64,000 bases of DNA from NCBI GenBank assembly GCA_015056905.1, contig SVFI01000011.1:30160-94159 (forward strand), given 5' to 3'. The notes under the pieces were generated by a model that made no database searches, had not been told where the DNA came from, and saw only the letters and a list, made by a program, of their open reading frames with translations. The position numbers and the translations under genes are program-made. This document shows, piece by piece, positions 35,432-43,943 of the stretch; position 1 is the stretch's first letter; each line of letters starts with the position of its first letter. This stretch comes from Lachnospiraceae bacterium (GTDB lineage Bacteria; Bacillota; Clostridia; Lachnospirales; Lachnospiraceae).

Positions 35432-35702
35432 AGTCGGGTATTATTTTTTTCCCTGTCCCGACTTGATTTGTGTTTTAATGTTTAGGTCGGTCACCTTTTC
35501 TGTCCTCGCCCCTACTGAAAATCGCTTTTTTGAATGTAGTCGGTCTATTCCGCTCCCGAGTCCCCGACTAAGTTCTTCCTTCTTCAGTCCAGTCGGTCTA
35601 GGTTCTTTTCTCTTTCCCGACTAAATGCATACACTTCTTTTCCAGTCGGTAATCTCTCCCCATATTGCCCCGACTAAATTCTTAATTTTACCAAATAGTC
35701 GG
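35432..35702. repeat. Array A: 53-bp-period AGTCGG / CCGACT inverted-motif array
   Basis: GTCGG starts at 35433, 35486, 35539, 35592, 35645 and 35698, exactly 53 bases apart. CCGAC (once as CCTAC) starts at 35458, 35511, 35564, 35617 and 35670, again exactly 53 apart. Each unit is AGTCGG, a 20-base insert, CCGACT, then a 21-base insert. The inserts differ from one another almost completely, beyond a pyrimidine bias, while their lengths never change. The array fills the gap between comEC and gene A. It is not a standard CRISPR: the repeats are only 6-8 bases and alternate in orientation. Confidence 0.9.
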
Positions 35703-35717
35703 TTATTTCCTAAAATT

Positions 35718-38180
35718 TCACTCAAAAGCATCCAATACTATTTCCTCCCCTATCTTCAATCCTACTTGCCCGCTTTCAGCCGTAATAAACACCTCGCACC
35801 CTGTGGCACGAAGGCGCTCAAGAAGTTCCTTGTGGGGATGTCCGTAGGAATTGTCTTTTCCGCAGGAAATCAGCGCCACATCAAAATCAAACGCCTCCAA
35901 AAGCTCCGTGCACGTCGAAGTCCGCGCACCATGGTGCGCCACTTTAAGGCAGTTGATTTTTTGAACTCCCATGTCGCGCAGGCTTCGGATAACCTCCGCA
36001 TCGCAGGCGGACGAAATGTCTCCGGTAAAGAGCATCGAAAACCCGCCGAGCGTCCCGAGAAGCACCATGGAGCGGTCGTTTTCGTCCGCCGAAACTCCTC
36101 CCCCTCCGGTTGCAGACATCAGACCTCCATTGCCCCCGGAAACATTGCCCCCGGAAACATCCGGATATACAACCGTAAAATCCATCTCCCCACAGGAAAG
36201 CACATCTCCGGCGTTAAGATATACAATCTCGCATCCGGCCCGGCGGGCCGGCGAAACAATCTCCTCAAACCCATACTCCGTCAGACAAAGTGTACGAACG
36301 CGCACCCCCTCCTTGCCCTCCGTCGCAAGCAACTCGCAAATGGCGGAATAATGGTCCTCATGCGCATGCGACAAAAAGACAACATCTATCTCTGAAATCC
36401 CATGATATTTTAGGTACGGCAAAAGCCGATATTCGCCCACATCAGAGACATCCGTACTGCCGCCGTCCACAAGCGCCACATGTCCCTTTGAATCCCGTAT
36501 ACAGATACAGTCACCCTGTCCGACCGAAAGCATGTCCACGCGGTTTTCATGGTGCACCGGCACAAAGAATATGAGCATACACAGAAGTGGAAAACAAAAG
36601 CGAGGAAATAAAAAGCTCCGCCCTCCAAACCATATGCCCCTGAATCGGGGGCTCCTGAGCCGGAGCCCCCTGCGCTGAATGTCCCAATGCTGAATTTCCC
36701 TGCTCCGACTCTCACAGACAAGCCAAAGCATAATCAGACCATAATAAATAACCATCTGCCAAACTGCCGGTCTTCCGGTTACAATCAGAGCTCCCGGAAG
36801 TTCCTCTGTCAGACTGCAAAGCCATTTATAAAACGAAAGGATTGCATCTGCCACACCAAGTGCAAAACCACATCCGGGGAGAGGAAGCGTACCGATAATA
36901 CCACTGATAAGGACGACACTCATACACGGAATAACCATTAAATTAAGAAAAAAGGAATATGGAGGAAATTCATAATAGAACCACAGTGTGATTGGAAAAA
37001 GTAAGACCTGAACACTGAAACCTGCCAAAAGACTTGACCGGAGCGCAGTAAAAATCCTCCGCCCAAATTCGCGCACCGGATGAGAGGACCTCCGGCGCTG
37101 CTGACGCTCAAATTCCATACGCCTCCTGCTATCTGCCTGAAGCACCGGATTTACGACAGCAAGAGATAACACCGCCAGATAGGACAAAAGAAATCCGGCT
37201 TGACTAAGCGTCGCCGGGTCATCTGCAAGTAAAAGCAAGGCCGAAAAAGCAAGCGCTGTCTTCAAATCATATGTCCGCCCCAATAAATCAGCAAGCATAT
37301 ACAACATAAACATACACACTGCACGGAATGATGATATACCGAAACCAATCATTTTTATGTAAACCAATACCAGAAACATCCCAAGCAGAGAACAAAGACG
37401 GGGAGGAATCCGCAGCCTGCGCAAAATGCGATACCCCATCATCCCGAGCAGAGAAATGTGAAGTCCGGAAATTGCCAAAACATGCGCAATTCCGTTTTTC
37501 CGATATAAGTTTTTGATTTCTGCATCCATCGACGTCTTATCACCGAAAAGCATTGCGCTTAATATCCCTGCATGCTCGGGTTGCATATACCGCTGCAACC
37601 GGGAGATTGAAGACATTTTTATGTTAACCAAAAATTCGCCCAAAGAATCGTATCTCTCTCCGTGTGACAACACTTCCCCGTCCCAAAGCCGCAGCCCATA
37701 TCCGATGCTCTCGTAATATTCCGCTGCATCAAACTGTCCGTCGTTTTCTGCCCGGTCAAACGGCAAAGCGGTCCCTCTAATATGCAGCCAGCACCCTACC
37801 GGATGCATAGAAAAACCCTCAGAAACAGATACTGCCTCCAAGCCGGAAGTTTCCCCCGTCATATAGCAGATTGCGCCGCGCTGCTGCTTATCCCATATAT
37901 TGTTTTGTGTTGGAATTTGTGTTGAATGTTCTTTAGAATTTTTGTTTAAATTGGATTTGAGGTTCGTCTCCGCAACGGAAACGTCCTTCAGATAATAAAT
38001 CAGACGATTGTTCTTTATCTCTTTTTTGTGCAAACGCCCTGTCAGATATATCTGTGTTCCCCCCGTAAGTCCGGGGCTACCTTCCGGCGCCGCCCCGGAC
38101 AAGGGCGACGCCACCAACATCTGTATCAAAAAACTGACAACGGCAAAAGAGATAACAAACAGACACAGTGGTCTTCTCAT
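35718..38180 (-). CDS. comEC: ComEC/Rec2 DNA-uptake channel protein
   Basis: 820 residues. Order: N-terminal membrane segment, an extracellular OB-like region (YLTGRLHKKEIKNNRLIYYL), the multi-helix competence domain (HAGILSAMLFGDKTSMDAEI and GIAHVLAISGLHISLLGMMG are signature blocks), then a metallo-beta-lactamase domain from about residue 560 (VDMLSVGQGDCICIRD, LVDGGSTDVSD, FLSHAHEDHYSA, LKVAHHGARTS). It moves single-stranded DNA across the membrane. A Gly/Ser-rich insert (about 690-715), coded by a short direct repeat, sits within the lactamase domain. GGAGAGATATAT precedes the ATG. It is the last gene of the comEA operon, 18 bases after the GerMN gene. Confidence 0.95.
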   Translation of the reverse strand: MRRPLCLFVISFAVVSFLIQMLVASPLSGAAPEGSPGLTGGTQIYLTGRLHKKEIKNNRLIYYLKDVSVAETNLKSNLNKNSKEHSTQIPTQNNIWDKQQRGAICYMTGETSGLEAVSVSEGFSMHPVGCWLHIRGTALPFDRAENDGQFDAAEYYESIGYGLRLWDGEVLSHGERYDSLGEFLVNIKMSSISRLQRYMQPEHAGILSAMLFGDKTSMDAEIKNLYRKNGIAHVLAISGLHISLLGMMGYRILRRLRIPPRLCSLLGMFLVLVYIKMIGFGISSFRAVCMFMLYMLADLLGRTYDLKTALAFSALLLLADDPATLSQAGFLLSYLAVLSLAVVNPVLQADSRRRMEFERQQRRRSSHPVREFGRRIFTALRSSLLAGFSVQVLLFPITLWFYYEFPPYSFFLNLMVIPCMSVVLISGIIGTLPLPGCGFALGVADAILSFYKWLCSLTEELPGALIVTGRPAVWQMVIYYGLIMLWLVCESRSREIQHWDIQRRGLRLRSPRFRGIWFGGRSFLFPRFCFPLLCMLIFFVPVHHENRVDMLSVGQGDCICIRDSKGHVALVDGGSTDVSDVGEYRLLPYLKYHGISEIDVVFLSHAHEDHYSAICELLATEGKEGVRVRTLCLTEYGFEEIVSPARRAGCEIVYLNAGDVLSCGEMDFTVVYPDVSGGNVSGGNGGLMSATGGGGVSADENDRSMVLLGTLGGFSMLFTGDISSACDAEVIRSLRDMGVQKINCLKVAHHGARTSTCTELLEAFDFDVALISCGKDNSYGHPHKELLERLRATGCEVFITAESGQVGLKIGEEIVLDAFE

Positions 38181-38198
38181 ATATATCTCTCCTTCTGC

Positions 38199-39128
38199 CT
38201 ATGAGTCTCCTTCCATCAGCTCTAAATTTCTTCCGTAAACTTCTGAAAGAGACATGGTTTCTTTGTATGTCAATTCATTTTCTCCGTTGACAAAGAATTG
38301 AACTTTGTTGACATTGCTGAGCTCTACGAGCGAATTGGCAATGGAATAAATCACAACTTCCGCACTTGCATTCGTTGTCGGGACAAGGAAATCATCATCC
38401 AAATTGACATAGCAGACACCGTCACGCACGGTGACAGCAACGACATCCGTATTCGGATTCAGCACAGAATAAGCATCCTCACTTTCTTTGACTCCTTTGA
38501 TAAGCTGCTCCACCACAAGTTTTTCCAATGCAATATTACTGCTGTAGGCAACTTCCCGATTCACCTTGACAAGTTTGTTTCCATCTTTGTTCGTAAAATA
38601 AAGGAAAAGAGAAGCAATCTCCTCCGTATTAATCACATTTCCGGAATTATCAATAAACTGTTCTGCCGTCATGACTCCGACCGGTACTCCCGATTGGTTG
38701 AGCAAAGGATTCCCATCCACCAGAAACGTGACATATTTTACTTCCTCGATCTGTGTCAGCGTGCGCACAATCGCCGCGCGGGAAAGTATTTCCCCCATAC
38801 GGCTCATCGTAGCATAATTCGGTGCGAAATCCAGCGTTATCGTCCCCTCCGCAAAAGAGCAACTGTTCAATGTTACCGTCGACGGAATGGCCGGTCTTGT
38901 GTCTGCATTATCCGAAACACGGGCAAGTTCATCCGTATAGACACGGACAAGTTCTACCACATCTGTCTCCTTCGTGTAAATCGTGCGCTCCACAACCTTC
39001 GTTTCTTCCTTATTCACTTCATAAATCGAATGGGCCTGTCCCTCCTGTGCCGGGTCGCTGCGATGACATCCGGTAAGACAAAGCAGGGCAAGCACAATCA
39101 GAATTATGCTGCTTTTTCTCATATTCAT
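38199..39128 (-). CDS. GerMN-domain lipoprotein
   Basis: 309 residues. The signal peptide ends in a lipobox, LALLCLTGCHRSD, so the mature protein is lipid-anchored. Two GerMN domains follow: VTLNSCSFAEGTITLDFAPN with ILSRAAIVRTLTQIEEVKYV, and a second with LEKLVVEQLIKGVKESEDAY and VCYVNLDDDFLV. GerM is a spore and cell-wall-associated protein in Bacillus. Position directly after a sensor kinase and before comEC suggests an envelope role coupled to that two-component system, perhaps as a kinase modulator like YycH/LpqB-type partners; that is inference. Confidence 0.88.
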   Translation of the reverse strand: MNMRKSSIILIVLALLCLTGCHRSDPAQEGQAHSIYEVNKEETKVVERTIYTKETDVVELVRVYTDELARVSDNADTRPAIPSTVTLNSCSFAEGTITLDFAPNYATMSRMGEILSRAAIVRTLTQIEEVKYVTFLVDGNPLLNQSGVPVGVMTAEQFIDNSGNVINTEEIASLFLYFTNKDGNKLVKVNREVAYSSNIALEKLVVEQLIKGVKESEDAYSVLNPNTDVVAVTVRDGVCYVNLDDDFLVPTTNASAEVVIYSIANSLVELSNVNKVQFFVNGENELTYKETMSLSEVYGRNLELMEGDS

Positions 39129-39137
39129 TCCTCTTCC

Positions 39138-40643
39138 TTATTTGCTTACAAAAATAATCGGTATTCGGATGGTAATCTGCGTACCTGCCCCTTCCTCACT
39201 CTCCACCTCAATGAATCCTCGATGCATGAGGATGGCGTTTCTTGCAATGGCAAGCCCCAGACCGGTACCTCCGATTTCTCTTGAATGTGATTTGTCGACA
39301 CGGTAAAATCTCTCAAATATATGCTCCAGTTCTTCTTCCGGAATACCGACACCGTTGTCCTCAACAACAATCGTTGCATACTGGTGGTCAGCATTTAACG
39401 AAACCTTTACATAACCGTACTCATTGTTATATTTGATGCCGTTTTCCACAAAGTTGGAGAGCGCGAGCGTCAGCTTCACCTCGTCGACTTCCGCATGCAC
39501 TTCTCTCTCACTTTCGTAAAGCACGTCAATATGTCTCTGCTTTGCAATCGGACGGAGCCGCTTTAATATAAGCTCAATCAGCTCATTTAAGCTGATGTTT
39601 TCGATGTTCATATCCGTCGATGTTTTGTCCATTTTTACAAGGGAAAGCAAGTCGTTAATGATTTTATTTTCTCTCTCTATCTCATCTGCGATATCCACCA
39701 TAAATTCCTGATATAATTCCACCGGAACATTCTCCTGCGCGATCAGGGAATCCGCAAGTACCTTCATGGACGTAATCGGCGTTTTGAGCTCGTGCGAGAC
39801 ATTGGAAACAAATTCCTGACGCGACTCGTCAAGCACTCGCATCCGCCCAAGCAACTCATTGAACGCTGTGATAATATGCTCCGTCTCCTCATAGTCCATG
39901 ACACTGATTGCCTCGGTATTAAACCCTTCCTTCGTCTCTCGAATGGCCGTCGTGACACGGTCAAACGGCTTGACGAGCACATTGGCGAGGAACCATGCAA
40001 GCGCCAGAAGAACAACCACCGCGAGCATCTGAAGCGTCGTCGCCTGGCTTCTCAATATCTCAACATTAGTCGCAATGTTATCCGTCGACACACTGGTTAA
40101 CATAACACTTTTTGCCGCGACATCATCCTGGATAACAGCATCCGTTTCCGGCTCCGACGTCTCCTCCTTCGGCTTCGTTTCAATGATTGGTGTAATCACT
40201 TCAATATACTGGTTATGCGCATCATAATTAGACGAAGTCTGACCTTTCATACCGAGCATTACTTCCTCCGATATGATGGTTTTCCCTTCGCTGATGGCAT
40301 ACGTATCCTTTATGATATTACAGTTCTGGTCAATAATGATGACACGTCCGTCGTAAAGTTCCGCAAGCATGGCAAGCTCGGCGTTTACAACCTCTGAGGA
40401 CGTATCCGAAAGATAATTGTATGTAATCAGGTGATCCGCAAGAATTTTAAACTGGTTCTGTACATCGCTGATACGCACACTGACTGCGCGCTCCTCATAA
40501 TTTTGAAGAATCGCATAACGAAGTATCATCGTCGGAATGATTCCGACTGCCAGAATAATGAAAAAGATACGGTATTTCAAACTTCGCAGACCCGGTATTT
40601 TGTTAAATAATCTCTTCCATATGGTCTTCAATGTCTTCCTCAC
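39138..40643 (-). CDS. Membrane sensor histidine kinase (WalK/ResE type)
   Basis: 501 residues. Helix 1 at about 24-45, an outer sensor region to about 200, helix 2 (MLAVVVLLALAWFLANVLV), then HAMP. The kinase core has VSNVSHELKTPITSMKVLAD (phosphoacceptor His, about 285), NFVENGIKYNN, VEDNGVGIPEEELEHIF and IGGTGLGLAIARN. It starts at a GTG that overlaps the stop of the response-regulator gene (GTGA), so the two are coupled. It is expected to phosphorylate that regulator in response to an envelope signal. Confidence 0.94.
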   Translation of the reverse strand: MRKTLKTIWKRLFNKIPGLRSLKYRIFFIILAVGIIPTMILRYAILQNYEERAVSVRISDVQNQFKILADHLITYNYLSDTSSEVVNAELAMLAELYDGRVIIIDQNCNIIKDTYAISEGKTIISEEVMLGMKGQTSSNYDAHNQYIEVITPIIETKPKEETSEPETDAVIQDDVAAKSVMLTSVSTDNIATNVEILRSQATTLQMLAVVVLLALAWFLANVLVKPFDRVTTAIRETKEGFNTEAISVMDYEETEHIITAFNELLGRMRVLDESRQEFVSNVSHELKTPITSMKVLADSLIAQENVPVELYQEFMVDIADEIERENKIINDLLSLVKMDKTSTDMNIENISLNELIELILKRLRPIAKQRHIDVLYESEREVHAEVDEVKLTLALSNFVENGIKYNNEYGYVKVSLNADHQYATIVVEDNGVGIPEEELEHIFERFYRVDKSHSREIGGTGLGLAIARNAILMHRGFIEVESEEGAGTQITIRIPIIFVSK

Positions 40644-41329
40644 CCTTTAAAATAATAGCCAACGCCCCATTTGGTATGCACGTACTTCGGTTCACTCGAA
40701 TTGGTTTCAATCTTCTCGCGCAAACGACGGATATGAACATCCACCGTGCGCACATCGCCCGGATAATCCGCTCCCCACACGAGAGTAAGCAATTTTTCCC
40801 TGCTGTATACCTGATTCGGATTCGTCGCAAGAAGCTCCAGCACATCAAACTCTTTTGCCGTCAGATTGATCTCTCTGCCTGCAATCGATACACGTCGGTT
40901 GTCGCGCTCGATGGTCATATCGCCGGAGACAATCGTTGTATCCTTCTCTTTTTTCGGCGCATTCTTTGCTGCCCTGCGGATAATCGCTTTGATGCGCGCT
41001 TTTACTTCAAGAATATTAAAAGGTTTTGTAATATAGTCATCGGCTCCGTATTCCAGCCCGAGAATCTTGTCCATGTCATCGCCTTTGGCGGTCAGCATGA
41101 TAATCGGTACGTTGGAAAACTCCCTGATTTGCTGGCAAACTTCAAACCCCGTCAGTTTCGGGAGCATCACATCGAGCAGAATAATGTCAAACGACTGCTC
41201 TTTGGCATACTGCAGAGCTTCCTCTCCGTCATATGCACATGTCACTTCCATTCCGTCCTGTTCCAGACTGAAACGGATTCCTTTCACAATCAGTTTTTCA
41301 TCATCCACTACCAAAACTCTGTTCGCCAT
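40640..41329 (-). CDS. OmpR/PhoB-type response regulator
   Basis: 229 residues from the ATG at 41329 (an AGGA eight bases before it); an ATG three codons earlier lacks a spaced ribosome site. The receiver domain has VLVVDDEKLIVKGI, the phospho-acceptor in IILLDVMLPKLTG and ADDYITKPFN. The C-terminal winged helix has LTAKEFDVLELLATNPNQVY and RTVDVHIRRLREKIE. The WalR/PhoP-like sequence pairs it with the kinase that follows. It lies 12 bases downstream of comEA. Confidence 0.94.
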   Translation of the reverse strand: MANRVLVVDDEKLIVKGIRFSLEQDGMEVTCAYDGEEALQYAKEQSFDIILLDVMLPKLTGFEVCQQIREFSNVPIIMLTAKGDDMDKILGLEYGADDYITKPFNILEVKARIKAIIRRAAKNAPKKEKDTTIVSGDMTIERDNRRVSIAGREINLTAKEFDVLELLATNPNQVYSREKLLTLVWGADYPGDVRTVDVHIRRLREKIETNSSEPKYVHTKWGVGYYFKG

Positions 41330-41341
41330 CTTCTTCATCCT

Positions 41342-41992
41342 TTACACTTTAATCTTATCTTTTATTTTCTCAAAGAGACCGTCTTTGATCCCGCTTACTT
41401 TCATAATATCCTCAACGCAGCCAAAGGCTCCGTTCTGTTCCCTGTATGTAATAATGCTCTGCGCACGCGTCTGCCCGATGCCCGGAATCGTACAGAGCTG
41501 CTCCAAATCGGCCGTATTGATATTGACACGTCCGTCCGAACTCCCGGCATTTTCCGGTAACGCATCACTTTGCATGGTATCTGTGCTCTGTACCCTTTCC
41601 CCCCACTCATGTTTGGTATACAGTACAATCATCGCTCCATCCGCCACTTCCACTGCCTGATTGACAGATTCCGGGGCCGCATCATCTGTCATTCCGCCGG
41701 CCTTTTGCACCGCCTCAAACACCCTGGAACCCTCCGGAAGTTCATACACGCCCGGATTTCGTACTGCCCCTGTTACCTGTACATATATCGTCGCGGGTTG
41801 CTCGTTTTGCAAAACGCTGCTCTCCTGTCCGGAGGCCACATCTTCTGCCGGCTCCGACACCGTCTCTTCTGCCTCAACCGGATCCGCCGTCGAAATCACC
41901 AGGTCGCTTTCCCTGCTGCAACCGCAAAAGAGCAAGACTGTCAAAACAAGACAGCCTGTGATACAAGTTACTTTATTTTTAATTTTCCGCAT
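41342..41992 (-). CDS. comEA: ComEA-like DNA-binding lipoprotein (SLBB + helix-hairpin-helix)
   Basis: 216 residues. A lipobox (LTVLLFCGCSRE) anchors the protein outside. An acidic linker leads to an SLBB domain (IYVQVTGAVRNPGVYELPEG) and a C-terminal helix-hairpin-helix pair (VNINTADLEQLCTIPGIGQT, AFGCVEDIMKVSGIKDGLFE). ComEA binds incoming double-stranded DNA and hands it to ComEC, whose gene is the last of this same operon. The first gene of the operon; a two-component system and a GerMN lipoprotein lie between. Confidence 0.93.
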   Translation of the reverse strand: MRKIKNKVTCITGCLVLTVLLFCGCSRESDLVISTADPVEAEETVSEPAEDVASGQESSVLQNEQPATIYVQVTGAVRNPGVYELPEGSRVFEAVQKAGGMTDDAAPESVNQAVEVADGAMIVLYTKHEWGERVQSTDTMQSDALPENAGSSDGRVNINTADLEQLCTIPGIGQTRAQSIITYREQNGAFGCVEDIMKVSGIKDGLFEKIKDKIKV

Positions 41993-42078
41993 AACATAGT
42001 CTCCTTATTCAAAAAAGAGCCCCTCTATGTCATTGCTTTTTTATTGTATTCCAAATATCTTTTTATAGCAAGAAAATT

Positions 42079-42510
42079 TTACTCCCATTTAAACAAAATA
42101 ATCCCCGAAATTGCGACAATCATTCCGATGATTTTTTGCATGCTGAGCGGTTGTTTTTCCACGCCGAACCACCCAAACACCTCTATCAGATATGCGCTGA
42201 TCAGCTGTGCTACCACAATAAACATTACCGCTTTCGCCGGTCCCATTTTATCCATACTGACAATGACCGTGTAGGTAATAAAAGCGCCAATCAGACCTCC
42301 TGTCAGAAGATAGCGCGGACGCACGGCAAGAACATCCGAAAATCCGGTCCGCTCCGTAAAAAGCCACGCGGCCAAACAGACAATCAGCGCCGTAAAATGC
42401 ACAAAACCTGCGGATGACCAAATCGTTGAATTTTTTGTAACCGCCGTATTGAAAACACCCTGCAGACTCATCAATATTCCCGATGCAATTGCAATCAAAA
42501 AACCAATCAT
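42079..42510 (-). CDS. YdcZ-type (DMT superfamily) small membrane transporter
   Basis: 143 residues with five predicted membrane helices, the size of single-domain DMT members (PF04657 type): FLIAIASGILMSLQGVFNTA, GGLIGAFITYTVIVSMDKMG, and the final IGMIVAISGIILFKWE. The start at 42510 is preferred because AGGAGG is eight bases upstream; the ATG two codons earlier is too close to it. Such proteins usually act as dimers. Substrate unknown. No operon partner is evident. Confidence 0.82.
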   Translation of the reverse strand: MIGFLIAIASGILMSLQGVFNTAVTKNSTIWSSAGFVHFTALIVCLAAWLFTERTGFSDVLAVRPRYLLTGGLIGAFITYTVIVSMDKMGPAKAVMFIVVAQLISAYLIEVFGWFGVEKQPLSMQKIIGMIVAISGIILFKWE

Positions 42511-42564
42511 TCCCATGACCTCCTGTTATGTTCATCATGTCCGAATGATTGGTTTTTATTCATC

Positions 42565-43923
42565 TTATTGAATCTGTTTCAGCATCTGCTCCTCAAGGCT
42601 CTGCATTCTCGCGTCCGCATCTTCGCCCTGCCAGATTCCGGTATACGCCACCTCGAGCTGCACCCAGAAATTGCTCGCCTGCATAATCTTCGGAAGACTT
42701 GCGCTCTCCGCGTAGGAATCCATCGCCGCCGCAATGACCGGATTGTCATATGCCACGCTGCTGTTTGCCGCAAGCTTGCCCGTCCTCTCATACAAGGACA
42801 CATCCGCGTCGCACGCCAGATAAGATGCAAATGCGTTAGCGTAATCCTTCTTTTCGCCGAACCCGTTTACCACAACCGTGTTCGTCACGGAAAGTGCACG
42901 CGTTGCAAGGTCTGCATTGATGTCCGGCATTGTTGTCACGCCGTATTCCCATGTAAAGGTCCCTTCCGCCTTCGCCTGCTCGATCTTTTCGATGGCATCG
43001 GTCGTCGCAACCGTAAACAATGTTTTCCCCTGTATAAATTCGTCGAGTACAAGCTCATAATCCGTCTCGTCCGCCTCGATGGAGAAGAACTGATTTAAGC
43101 TCTGGTACAGTTGCATACATGCAACCGACTGCTCATTATACACATCGACAATGCCCGAATCATCTCCTGTCTCACCGCCGATGTCCATGTAGTTACCTGC
43201 AAAAAAGTAATTATAAAAAATATCAGACACATCCCACTTAAGAATTGCCTCCACACCTTCCGGTGCATCGTATTCGTCCGCCAGTGCCAGAATATCGTCA
43301 AACGACTGCGGAATCAGGTCATCCGCTCCGGTCGGTATCACAACCGGCTCCGTCTCCTCCCCTTCTGCTGCCTCAGCATCCGCTTCGGCCTGCGATGCAA
43401 GCGCCTCTGCTTTGGTCTTTGCCATCGCATCTAAATACGTACGGTTGTAAAGAAAAACGGAGGTCTCATAATAAAAAGGATATGCAACCTTTTCGCCCTG
43501 ATAAGTAACTGATTTCAGCGCTGTCTCAGGGAAGAGGGCGCTGTTTACCTTCTGCTCCGGGTCCGTAATCTCCGTCGCAAGCCCTGCCATATATGCTTTT
43601 TCCAGACTGTCATTGCTGATAAGATACACATCCGGGTACACATCCTGTCCCATCGTCGCCTCACCTATCGTCTCCAGATATTCCACTGCGGACACAAGAG
43701 TCGGAACAACGCGGACATCCTCATTCTGCTCCATAAACTCAAGCGCCCGGCTGTTCATGTAATCCGTCAGCGCCTCGTCCGTATACCAGACATGAATCGT
43801 CTCTTTACCACCGAGCACATCTGTTGCTGCGGCACCTGACGTTCCGTTCAGCCCCTGATAAGCAGTAAATCCGAGCATCGCAACCACGAGAAGTACCGCT
43901 GTAAATCTGCTTCTTAAACTCAT
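42565..43923 (-). CDS. Extracellular solute-binding protein (family 1), orphan
   Basis: 452 residues. An N-terminal signal or anchor (FTAVLLVVAMLGFTAYQGL) has no lipobox cysteine, unlike most Gram-positive binding proteins. The mature part resembles sugar-binding proteins: IHVWYTDEALTDYMN, FMEQNEDVRVVPTLV, DVYLISNDSLEKAYMAGLA, YPFYYETSVFLYNRTYLDAM and a final LEVAYTGIWQGEDADARM. A Glu/Ala-rich insert (about 180-200) is present. No permease or ATPase gene adjoins it. The nearest sugar permease piece is the chimeric ORF 31 kb away. Confidence 0.82.
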   Translation of the reverse strand: MSLRSRFTAVLLVVAMLGFTAYQGLNGTSGAAATDVLGGKETIHVWYTDEALTDYMNSRALEFMEQNEDVRVVPTLVSAVEYLETIGEATMGQDVYPDVYLISNDSLEKAYMAGLATEITDPEQKVNSALFPETALKSVTYQGEKVAYPFYYETSVFLYNRTYLDAMAKTKAEALASQAEADAEAAEGEETEPVVIPTGADDLIPQSFDDILALADEYDAPEGVEAILKWDVSDIFYNYFFAGNYMDIGGETGDDSGIVDVYNEQSVACMQLYQSLNQFFSIEADETDYELVLDEFIQGKTLFTVATTDAIEKIEQAKAEGTFTWEYGVTTMPDINADLATRALSVTNTVVVNGFGEKKDYANAFASYLACDADVSLYERTGKLAANSSVAYDNPVIAAAMDSYAESASLPKIMQASNFWVQLEVAYTGIWQGEDADARMQSLEEQMLKQIQ

Positions 43924-43943
43924 GTTATTACCCTATCACTTTC

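Noticed and set aside
35432..35702. Calling array A a CRISPR array
   Set aside because: The repeats are only 6-8 bases and alternate between a motif and its complement; no cas gene is present. It is reported as an unclassified repeat array.
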